The notes below the pieces were generated by a model, which did not search any database, had not been told where the DNA came from, and saw only the letters and a list, made by a program, of their open reading frames with translations. From an uncultured Atopobium sp. (GTDB lineage: Bacteria; Actinomycetota; Coriobacteriia; Coriobacteriales; Atopobiaceae), in NCBI GenBank assembly GCA_900555335.1, contig USKU01000021.1:1-15169 (forward strand): a stretch of 15,169 nt of DNA, in the 5' to 3' direction. Positions 6,628-14,100 of the stretch are shown here, one piece after another. Positions within the stretch are counted from its first letter, which is position 1, and each line of letters begins with the position of its first letter. The translations under genes and the position numbers were made by a program.

Positions 6628-8712
6628 CTAGAAGGGCGTCCTCAGTGAACTCTCTACCTTGGCAGCTGCATCGTCAAAGGTAATTTCAAGGCAGTTCTTG
6701 AGCATGTTTTGGCCAACACAATAAATGCCATCGTTAACACATGCGCTGCCAATAGCAACTGCCTTGTTAAACACAGCTTTCTGGTCAAAGACAGGAACAC
6801 CATTTTGCTTAAGGAACGAGAAGACTTCTTGAGGGGTATCCAGTTTCTTAACAGAAGCATCTGCCTTGAGAAGGTCTTCAAGCTCTTCTTTTGCAGGTTG
6901 GGCAACACTGCCGCCGATAATTATTGCCATTTGATAGCAAGCTGCACAAAGGTCAGAGCGTCCTAGCTTCCACTCCATATAGGCTAGGCGATAGTACACC
7001 AGAGCAACATCTGAGCTGGAGAAAATATGTGCGATAAGGTCTTTGAGCAGCTTTGCAGCCTCAAAAACTTTTGACTGATCTTCTAATGTTCTTACCAAAA
7101 GCAGCGTTGCATCAATTCCCAAAGGAGAAATTCTATGGGCTTCTTGTGCATAGCGTTCTGCTTTTTCTGGCTGTTCAAGCAGGTTGTAGGCACGAGCCAT
7201 TCTTGCTAAAGACATAAAATAGGTGTCTGGAATAAGCACCAGTTTTCTTGGCTCATTGGGGAATGCAAGGTTATAAGCTACGCGCTCTGAGAGGGAATCA
7301 AAATATCTGTAGATAGAATCAGAGTCATCAAGATACAGACCCATATCAAGGGTTGGTGAAACCTGAGACTCAAGCTCTGTAAGCACCTTTTCTAGAGCGT
7401 CTGCATCTGGCTCTCCATCCATGATGTTATTTATGGATTGAAGCGTTTTTTGCAAAGGCGAACCAAAGAGGAATTTCTCAGCCATAGACCTTCTGTCCGA
7501 GAAATCAATAGTGCCTTCAACCAGGCCATGGATGACTCTATCAAAGCCTTCAATGGCATAAATATCAGAAGTTGAAGCTTTTGCTTCTTCAAACTTTCCA
7601 ACCGCATCTGCGGTAGAGGCATCTTTTGAGATGTTGTTGAGAGTGGTGTTCCAAAGTCTAATGCGGTGAGATGCCTCAGAGTACCCAAGATCGCTTACTT
7701 TTTGGGCTCCACAAACAGCAGTAACTGCTGGTGAACAAGGACGATCAGACAGGTCTGGCATTTCAAAGAAGCTACGAGGAGACACCCACTCGTCTGTTGG
7801 CTTCATAAAAGGCTCAACTTCGCTAAACCAACCTTCAGAGTCAAAAGAAACTCTGAGCGCTGGATCTTGTGGGAAGCTGTTGCCGTCAATTTGAGTGTTT
7901 GCTGCAGTAGGCAAGAGGCGTGCAAGAGCAGCCTCGTTTAAGTCCATGGATAGGACAATACGCTCTTCTCCGCGCAAGCTGCCGTTGATGCAGACGCGAG
8001 AGATTTTGCAGCTTTGAAGTGCCATACGAGCTACGCAAAGAGAAGTACGCAGTGCGTAAGCGCGTGCTGCCGCAATTTGCTCTGACTTTTCTGCAGATAA
8101 GAAGCTAAAGCAGCGAGGACGAGCTACAAAGAACTCAAATACCAAAATATCAAGTTGTGGATTGTAGGAGAAGTTATACACCATTCTAAAAGGGAATGGC
8201 GTGTTCTCAACATAGTTGGCAAACCAGAGACGCTTCATCCAGTCTGAGCTGCCATCAGCGTTACCGCTAAAAGGAGCAACTTGCTCAGAAAGAGAAGCTG
8301 ACTTGGGCATGAGACTTGCTACCTGCGAGAGGGTAGTACGAACAAGCTGAAGATCTGTCTCAGAAGCATGTGTATTCTTTAGGGCTTCAACATCTTGTGA
8401 AATGTTGAGGATTGCTTCTGTTGCAATAAAAGCATCGTACTCTTCTGGTGCGCACTCCAGTGTGTTAGCGTTGAACCACCAGCGACCCGTTCTGTCCAGC
8501 TTATGAACATCGCCCTTGGGCAGATTGGTATTCTCGAGATTTTTAGAGCGCATCAGCATCTCTTGAAGACCAGCCTCTGCAATCTGATTGTTTGCAACAA
8601 GGTCTTTAAGAGCGGCAATGACATTATTTGAGCGCAGCAAAATCTTCTCTAGGGTAGAACCCTGAGGTTGCTTTGAAGCTTTATTTAGCGAGAAAAGATC
8701 TGAGACGCCCAA
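6628..8712 (-). CDS. Large cytosolic TPR protein of unknown function
   Basis: 694 residues. It starts at a TTG with a strong ribosome site (AAAGGAG on the - strand, opposite 8716-8722). No signal peptide or membrane segment is visible. Residues 498-600 form about three tetratricopeptide-type helix pairs, for example a repeat ending AERYAQEAHRISP (518-530), then 533-565 and 567-600; these usually bind other proteins. The first 490 residues match no family I know. They include an aromatic-rich part with RWWFNA (77-82) and a probable alpha/beta region at 160-260. A short C-terminal cap ends at the TAG on 6628-6630. It converges on coaE with a 23-base gap and no terminator, and diverges from uvrB. 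A scaffold or regulatory role is possible, but nothing here fixes it. It could be lineage-specific. Confidence 0.9.
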   Translation of the reverse strand: MGVSDLFSLNKASKQPQGSTLEKILLRSNNVIAALKDLVANNQIAEAGLQEMLMRSKNLENTNLPKGDVHKLDRTGRWWFNANTLECAPEEYDAFIATEAILNISQDVEALKNTHASETDLQLVRTTLSQVASLMPKSASLSEQVAPFSGNADGSSDWMKRLWFANYVENTPFPFRMVYNFSYNPQLDILVFEFFVARPRCFSFLSAEKSEQIAAARAYALRTSLCVARMALQSCKISRVCINGSLRGEERIVLSMDLNEAALARLLPTAANTQIDGNSFPQDPALRVSFDSEGWFSEVEPFMKPTDEWVSPRSFFEMPDLSDRPCSPAVTAVCGAQKVSDLGYSEASHRIRLWNTTLNNISKDASTADAVGKFEEAKASTSDIYAIEGFDRVIHGLVEGTIDFSDRRSMAEKFLFGSPLQKTLQSINNIMDGEPDADALEKVLTELESQVSPTLDMGLYLDDSDSIYRYFDSLSERVAYNLAFPNEPRKLVLIPDTYFMSLARMARAYNLLEQPEKAERYAQEAHRISPLGIDATLLLVRTLEDQSKVFEAAKLLKDLIAHIFSSSDVALVYYRLAYMEWKLGRSDLCAACYQMAIIIGGSVAQPAKEELEDLLKADASVKKLDTPQEVFSFLKQNGVPVFDQKAVFNKAVAIGSACVNDGIYCVGQNMLKNCLEITFDDAAAKVESSLRTPF

Positions 8713-8768
8713 GGTATCTCCTTTATCTGAGGTAACTTATTTATTTAAATGCTAGTTTAGCGCATATA

Positions 8769-8786
8769 GGTAATGTATTTATTACC
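8769..8786. repeat. Inverted repeat in the TPR gene/uvrB divergent region
   Basis: GGTAAT (8769-8774) and ATTACC (8781-8786) are perfect 6-base arms around a 6-base spacer. The repeat lies within the A+T-rich 176-base divergent intergenic stretch, on the TPR gene side. It may be an operator for that gene; a dyad this short also arises by chance in A+T-rich DNA. Confidence 0.35.
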
Positions 8787-8826
8787 CGTCACACTTTGAA
8801 ACTATACTGCAATTTATAAATAGTAT

Positions 8827-8840
8827 AGAACAAGTGTTTC
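8827..8840 (+). promoter_or_regulatory. LexA/DinR (SOS) box upstream of uvrB
   Basis: AGAACAAGTGTTTC matches the Bacillus-type consensus CGAACRNRYGTTYC at every position except the first (A for C). It sits 48 bases before the uvrB ATG and covers the -35 area of the promoter whose -10 is at 8858-8863, where LexA would block RNA polymerase. uvrB is a classic SOS gene, so position and gene agree. lexA itself is not in the window. Confidence 0.8.
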
Positions 8841-8863
8841 AGTTTTGAGAAGTGGGGTATACT
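8835..8863 (+). promoter_or_regulatory. Candidate uvrB promoter
   Basis: TATACT at 8858-8863 is a good -10 element; the hexamer 17 bases upstream (TGTTTC, 8835-8840) is a poor -35 and lies in the LexA box. The start point would fall near 8870, just before the ribosome site AAAAGGAGA (8875-8883). A second possible -35, TTGAAA at 8796-8801, lies before TAGTAT at 8821-8826 with a 19-base spacer and is less convincing. Confidence 0.5.
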
Positions 8864-8888
8864 ACTTTTACAAGAAAAGGAGAATCCC

Positions 8889-11129
8889 ATGGATGCATCT
8901 CATGCTGAAGATCAACATAAAGAATATATAGGTGCTGAACTGCGCCGATTTGGTCGTGAAGCAGGAGAAGAGAAGCTTCAGGTAGTATCTCCTTTTGAAC
9001 CCGCAGGCGATCAGCCACAGGCAATAGAAAAGCTTGCCCAAGGAATTGAAGACGGGCTCAGGTACCAGACGCTCTTAGGTGTTACGGGTTCGGGTAAGAC
9101 CTTCTCTATGGCTAAAACTATCGAGAAGCTCAACCGCCCCACGCTTATTATGGAGCCCAATAAAACACTAGCTGCACAGGTTGCCTCAGAGATGAAGGAG
9201 CTCTTTCCTAACAACGCTGTTGTGTACTTTGTCTCGTACTATGACTACTACCAGCCAGAGGCATATGTTCCGCAGTCTGATACGTACATAGAAAAAGATG
9301 CTTCCATCAACGAAGAGGTAGAGAAGCTCCGTCACCAGGCAACTTCATCGCTTCTATCTAGACGAGATGTCATTGTAGTTGCATCTGTATCGTGTATATA
9401 TGGTATTGGCAGCCCTCAAGATTATGCAGGTCTTGCACCTAATGTAGATAAATCCGTTCCTCTTGAGCGCGATGATTTTATTAAAGATCTTATTGATGTC
9501 CAGTACGATAGAAATGATTACGATCTTCAGCGCGGTATGTTTAGGGTTCGTGGAGACGTTGTTGATGTGTTCCCGCCATATGCAGAAAACCCGCTGCGTA
9601 TTGAGTTCTTTGGTGATGAAGTAGAAAGTATTTCAGAGGTTAGCAATGTAACGGGAGAAGTGCTTAGAGAGTTTGATGCTATTCCAATTTGGCCAGCATC
9701 TCACTACGTTACTGAGCGTCCAAAGATTACCCATGCTCTTACAACCATCTCGGAAGAGATGGAAGCTCGTGTTAAAGAGCTTAAAGAAAACGATAAATTG
9801 CTAGAAGCTCAGCGTCTTGCCCAGAGGACAAACTATGATTTAGAGATGCTTGAGACTATGGGTTATTGCAATGGTATTGAGAACTACTCGCGCCATTTAG
9901 ATGGGCGTGCTCCCGGTGAGCCTCCCTATACGCTCATTGATTATTTCCCTAAAGATATGATTTGCATCATTGATGAGTCACATGTTACCGTTCCTCAAAT
10001 AAGAGGTATGTATGAGGGTGATAGGTCTCGTAAGGTTACGCTGGTAGATCACGGATTTAGACTTCCTTCTGCACTTGATAACAGGCCTCTCAGATTTGAC
10101 GAATTTGAGGGACGTATTCCACAGTTTATTTATGTCTCTGCAACTCCTGGAGACTACGAAGAGACGGTTGCCCAGCAACAGGTTGAGCAGATTATTCGTC
10201 CAACTGGCCTTCTCGATCCAAAGATTGATGTCAGACCAGTAAGAGGTCAGATTGATGATCTTATTTCAGAGGTCAAAGAGAGAGTGGCAAAAAAAGAGCG
10301 CGTTCTTGTTACTACGCTTACTAAAAGAATGGCAGAAGATCTTACAGATCACCTGTTAGATGAGGGTATTAAAGTCAATTATATGCACTCGGATACCGCT
10401 ACGCTTGACCGCGTAGAAATCATTAGAGATTTGCGTCAGGGAAAGATTGACGTGCTGGTTGGAATTAATCTTTTGCGAGAAGGACTTGATATTCCAGAGG
10501 TTTCTCTCGTAGCAATTCTTGATGCAGATAAAGAGGGCTTCTTAAGAAACAGAAGGTCTCTTATTCAGACTATGGGCAGAGCGGCAAGAAACGCTTCTGG
10601 CCAGGTCATTATGTATGCCGATAAAATCACTGATTCTATGCGCATTGCTATAGATGAGACAAAAAGGCGCCGAGAAATTCAGGAAGCGTTTAACAAAGAG
10701 CATGGTATTGTACCTAAGACTGTTAAGAAATCCATTACGGATATTGCAGGCTTTATTGCTGAAGCTTCAGAAAACGTTGATAAGCGTAAGCGCAAAAACG
10801 GAGAGTTCTATACCGCTTCTGATGACGAAGATTCGCTTGAAGAACAGCAAGAATCAATTCTTGAGATGCCTGCAGAATTGCTTGCTGAAGAGCTTCAAAA
10901 TCTTCCGCGCTCAGAGGTTGAGGCTATGCTTTCTGGTATGGAAGCAGAGATGGCAGAAGCTTCTGCGTCAATGGATTATGAACATGCAGCAGAGCTCAGA
11001 GATCAGATTGTAGCCATTAGAAGCCAGCTTGAAGGCACTACATCAGATGATGTTATCAAGAGGCTTAAAACTGGTGCTAGAAAAGGCAGCGCTCACGCAA
11101 CTCGTAGACGCTATAGAGGCAAACATTAA
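8889..11129 (+). CDS. uvrB: UvrABC excinuclease subunit B
   Basis: 746 residues; E. coli UvrB has 673. It is the damage-verifying helicase-like subunit of nucleotide excision repair: loaded by UvrA, it then recruits UvrC. Walker A GVTGSGKT (64-71), the damage-clamping beta-hairpin region (YYDYYQPEAYVPQSDTYIEK, 117-136), Walker B DESH (362-365), motif V NLLREGLDIPE (527-537), motif VI QTMGRAARN (560-568), and a C-terminal UVR domain (about 676-714, with MDYEHAAELRDQI) that contacts UvrC. The ATG has ribosome site AAAAGGAGA at 8875-8883. Extra length comes from about 25 added N-terminal residues, an acidic linker (about 630-675) and a basic tail (about 720-746, ending RRRYRGKH), the last seen in actinobacterial UvrB. 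Expression is probably LexA-controlled. Its TAA overlaps the stop of the convergent gene. Confidence 0.98.
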   Translation: MDASHAEDQHKEYIGAELRRFGREAGEEKLQVVSPFEPAGDQPQAIEKLAQGIEDGLRYQTLLGVTGSGKTFSMAKTIEKLNRPTLIMEPNKTLAAQVASEMKELFPNNAVVYFVSYYDYYQPEAYVPQSDTYIEKDASINEEVEKLRHQATSSLLSRRDVIVVASVSCIYGIGSPQDYAGLAPNVDKSVPLERDDFIKDLIDVQYDRNDYDLQRGMFRVRGDVVDVFPPYAENPLRIEFFGDEVESISEVSNVTGEVLREFDAIPIWPASHYVTERPKITHALTTISEEMEARVKELKENDKLLEAQRLAQRTNYDLEMLETMGYCNGIENYSRHLDGRAPGEPPYTLIDYFPKDMICIIDESHVTVPQIRGMYEGDRSRKVTLVDHGFRLPSALDNRPLRFDEFEGRIPQFIYVSATPGDYEETVAQQQVEQIIRPTGLLDPKIDVRPVRGQIDDLISEVKERVAKKERVLVTTLTKRMAEDLTDHLLDEGIKVNYMHSDTATLDRVEIIRDLRQGKIDVLVGINLLREGLDIPEVSLVAILDADKEGFLRNRRSLIQTMGRAARNASGQVIMYADKITDSMRIAIDETKRRREIQEAFNKEHGIVPKTVKKSITDIAGFIAEASENVDKRKRKNGEFYTASDDEDSLEEQQESILEMPAELLAEELQNLPRSEVEAMLSGMEAEMAEASASMDYEHAAELRDQIVAIRSQLEGTTSDDVIKRLKTGARKGSAHATRRRYRGKH

Positions 11130-12796
11130 GCGTTGTTGTAGTGCTCTACTACAAGCTCAGCCATTCTAATGCCATCTGCAGCAGCACTCATAATGCCGCC
11201 CGCATAGCCAGCGCCTTCACCTACAGGCCATATTCCTGGTGTATTAATGCTTTGTCCTGTTTCATCACGGGTAATTCTTACAGGAGAGCTTGATCTTGTT
11301 TCAACACCCGTAAGCACAGCATCGGGATGAGCAAAACCATGAAGCTTTTTGTCCATTACTGGAAGGGCTTCTCGCAAGGTTTGTAGGATGTAGGGAGGCA
11401 GACAGCCTTCAAGTGAGGTCCAGGTAACGCCACGTGGGTACGTTGGTTTTACCGAACGCGGTCCAGTAGAAGCTTTCTTGTTTAGAAAATCACCAACTAG
11501 CTGAGCAGGAGCAACATAAGAGCCGCCGCCTGCTTTAAAGGCCGCCTGCTCGCAAGAGCGTTGCAGCTCAATGCCAGCAAGTACGTCGTCTCCTGGTAGA
11601 TCTTCTGGATAGACGTTAGCTAACAGGCCGGAGTTGGCATTTTTGCCGGCGCGGTCAGATAAGCTCATACCGTTTGTAACTACGCCGTCCTTCTCGCTAG
11701 CTGCAGATACAACATAGCCACCAGGACACATGCAGAATGAGAAAGCACTCCTACCAGAGGGAAGATGAACAGAAAGCTTGTAGGGGGCCGCTCCAAGTAC
11801 GGGATTGGTTGCCTCGGGACCGTACAACGATTTATTGATTTGAGACTGAAGATGCTCAATTCGCACACCCATAGCAAAGGTTTTTCTCTCCATTGAGATG
11901 CCTTTGTCTTTGAGCATGACATACGTGTCTCTACTTGAGTGACCAGTCGCAAGAATCATTGTGCGAGTCTTTATGGTTTCAGTTTGAGTTGAGCCATCTG
12001 GATTGGTCTTCTCAACCTGAATTGCAGAAAGAGAGCCATCTGAGGCTCGCTCTAGGGAGGCGAGTTTTGTCCTAAATGCAACGGTTCCACCCGCCTCTTC
12101 AATCATTGTGACAATCTTTGTCACAACAGCGGGAAGAACATCACTTCCTACATGGGGTTTTGCATCCCATAAAATGTTTTTCTGTGCACCTGCTTTTACA
12201 AAAGTCTCAAGAATAAAGCGGTGAGAAGCACTTTTGGTACCCGTGTTGAGCTTGCCGTCAGAGAATGTACCAGCACCACCAAGACCAAATTGGATGTTGC
12301 TCTCAATATCTAGCTGACCCGTTTGGTTATGATGCTCTACCGCTGCAGTTCTTCGTGCTGCATCATCTCCGCGCTCAATGAGCAGGGGATTAAGGCCAGC
12401 TTTGGCAAGCGTAAGTGCACAAAATAGGCCGGCACATCCAGCTCCTACAACAACGGGACGGTTCTCTGAAGGAGCAGGTTGCGTTGCTTTGGGAAGCGCA
12501 AAGGTATTTGGCTCTGCAAGCTTGATATGCTTTGCTGCAGGCCTACCTTGAATCTTGCTCAGAAGTTTTTGTTCCGCTGCAGATCCACCTTTAAGAGTTA
12601 CGTGGTAGGTGAGGATAAGAACAATATCGTTTCTTTTACGTGCATCAATTGAGCGTTTATGCAGCTCATATGAGGTAATCTCATCCGCAGAAACTCGGAG
12701 GGCGCGAAGAAGCGCGTCAAAACCCACCTTTGATTCTTTAGCAGGATGCTTACGAAGAGGCGCAACATGAACTTTAATGTTTGATACTTCCAGCAT
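11126..12796 (-). CDS. FAD-dependent dehydrogenase, COG2509 type (uncharacterised NAD(P)/FAD oxidoreductase)
   Basis: 556 residues. An N-terminal domain of about 100 residues precedes a Rossmann FAD site VVVGAGCAGL (115-124) with acidic ERG (141-143) after it. Family-typical blocks follow: QFGLGGAGTFSDGKLNTG (169-186), ATGHSSRD (283-290) and the C-terminal FAD-contacting GEGAGYAGGI (526-535). Enzymes of this group are widespread, soluble and mostly without a known substrate. The ATG lies 1 base after the TAA of the preceding HI0933-type gene. The ribosome site AGAGGA is inside that gene's end, so the two are coupled. The 3' end runs tail-to-tail into uvrB with the stop codons sharing TTAA at 11126-11129, and no T-run terminator is present. 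A role in flavin redox chemistry linked to the neighbouring flavoprotein and Fe-S carrier is inference. Confidence 0.93.
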   Translation of the reverse strand: MLEVSNIKVHVAPLRKHPAKESKVGFDALLRALRVSADEITSYELHKRSIDARKRNDIVLILTYHVTLKGGSAAEQKLLSKIQGRPAAKHIKLAEPNTFALPKATQPAPSENRPVVVGAGCAGLFCALTLAKAGLNPLLIERGDDAARRTAAVEHHNQTGQLDIESNIQFGLGGAGTFSDGKLNTGTKSASHRFILETFVKAGAQKNILWDAKPHVGSDVLPAVVTKIVTMIEEAGGTVAFRTKLASLERASDGSLSAIQVEKTNPDGSTQTETIKTRTMILATGHSSRDTYVMLKDKGISMERKTFAMGVRIEHLQSQINKSLYGPEATNPVLGAAPYKLSVHLPSGRSAFSFCMCPGGYVVSAASEKDGVVTNGMSLSDRAGKNANSGLLANVYPEDLPGDDVLAGIELQRSCEQAAFKAGGGSYVAPAQLVGDFLNKKASTGPRSVKPTYPRGVTWTSLEGCLPPYILQTLREALPVMDKKLHGFAHPDAVLTGVETRSSSPVRITRDETGQSINTPGIWPVGEGAGYAGGIMSAAADGIRMAELVVEHYNNA

Positions 12797-12797
12797 G

Positions 12798-14051
12798 TTA
12801 GTTGTCCTCTTTCAAAGATTCGCAATTCTGATTAGCGCTTTTTGCGGCAGCCAGACCGGCTACCATACCGCTCTTCCACGCCCACGAGAGGTTAAAGCCT
12901 CCACATTGAGCATCAATATCAAGAGCTTCTCCTGCAATAAACAGACCAGGAACACCGTGTGCTTCAAGAGTGTTTGTATTCACTTGATCGATGGAAATTC
13001 CACCAATACAGACCTGTGGAACAACTTTGGAAGATGCCCCGGTAACGGTAAAAGTCATTTTGTGAGCTTTGGCAATCGTGATTTCAACTGGATTATTGGT
13101 ACCCAGGTAAGCAGCAATCTGTGGGTCGAGAAGACCGTCAGTGGTGTGAGCTTCTACAGCTGCTGCAACTTCCTCTTCCGTAAGCTGAGGGAGAAGGTCA
13201 ATCTCAAGCACGTCACCAGGTAGAGCAGTGCGAGACAAGTTGAAAATCATGATGCCCGAGAGTCCAAATGACCTAAAAAGCAGCTCGCCAGATTCCTGTT
13301 TGAGCACAGCGCCGTTTCTTACAAGAGATGCATGTGCTCGTACGCGCTTTCCATCAAGGCTTGTTGGAGGCTGAGGAGTGCAAGTGAGTGCACAGAGTCC
13401 TGGTCGCAGTGAGGTGGTCTGCAGCTGAAGGCTTTCAGCAAGTTTGGTGGTTGTGAGCCCACCAGTAGCTAGAACTACCGATGATGCATGGACCTCATAG
13501 GTTTTCTCGCCACCAAAGCATTCTTGAAAGGTAACGGTGAAGCCGCCATGTTGCGGCTTTACCGATGTGACTTCTCGTCCCAGGGCAAATTGGACGCCAG
13601 CTTTTTGGGCACGTCTGAGCAACAGTGACTGGATAGAGCTTGCCTGCCTGGTAAGAGGGTACATTCTGCCTTCGTCTTCAGTTGCCCATGCAAGACCGCT
13701 GGACCTAAAGAAAGCCAGGATGTCTGCAAGAAACGTGTCCTTGTTTTTGCAGACATCCTGAACAAACTCTGGATGAGAAAAATTCTCAAAGCTCAAATCT
13801 GCATTGGTGAAGTTGCAGCGACCGCCGCCTGTTGCCAGGATAGTCCTGCCGCTCTCCAGTGCTTTTTCAAAGACAACAACGTGCTTGTTGGCGCCAAGAG
13901 CTTCGGCAGCAGTGATGGCAGCGCAGAGTCCTGCTGCGCCACCACCAAGAATTGCAACATCAATGTAGTCTGGCACCAGAAATGCCTGAGCCTGCTTGAT
14001 GCGCTGAGCTTGTGCTGCTTGGCGTTCTTTAACGCGCGTTGTTTGAGCCAT
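12798..14051 (-). CDS. HI0933/YhiN-type flavoprotein (NAD(P)/FAD-dependent oxidoreductase)
   Basis: 417 residues, typical for the HI0933-like family. After a polar, Gln/Arg-rich N-terminal extension (1-28) comes the FAD-binding GGGAAGL (36-42) and FEK (61-63). Next is the family signature ILATGGGRCNFTN (71-83), where most members have GNGRCN. The C-terminal signature GEALDID...GGFNLSWAWKSG (374-395) closes the FAD site. The biochemical reaction of the family is not settled. It is transcribed leftward, 45 bases after mrp and 1 base before the COG2509 gene. The ATG is preceded by a weak AAAAGG site at about 11 bases. A stem-loop sits in the gap from mrp, which may set different levels of the two products. 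Confidence 0.93.
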   Translation of the reverse strand: MAQTTRVKERQAAQAQRIKQAQAFLVPDYIDVAILGGGAAGLCAAITAAEALGANKHVVVFEKALESGRTILATGGGRCNFTNADLSFENFSHPEFVQDVCKNKDTFLADILAFFRSSGLAWATEDEGRMYPLTRQASSIQSLLLRRAQKAGVQFALGREVTSVKPQHGGFTVTFQECFGGEKTYEVHASSVVLATGGLTTTKLAESLQLQTTSLRPGLCALTCTPQPPTSLDGKRVRAHASLVRNGAVLKQESGELLFRSFGLSGIMIFNLSRTALPGDVLEIDLLPQLTEEEVAAAVEAHTTDGLLDPQIAAYLGTNNPVEITIAKAHKMTFTVTGASSKVVPQVCIGGISIDQVNTNTLEAHGVPGLFIAGEALDIDAQCGGFNLSWAWKSGMVAGLAAAKSANQNCESLKEDN

Positions 14052-14075
14052 AGTAAGAATTACCTTTTGTGTTGT

Positions 14076-14100
14076 GTAAGCACCAGCTTCTGGGGCTTAC
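14076..14100 (-). other. Intercistronic stem-loop between mrp and the HI0933-type gene
   Basis: On the - strand GTAAGC pairs with GCTTAC and CCAG with CTGG, separated by one C-T mismatch, with a 3-nt loop: ten pairs in 25 bases. The 5' arm includes the mrp TAA stop (14097-14099). No T-run follows, so it is more likely a processing or stability element, or a weak pause site, than a full terminator. Confidence 0.55.
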
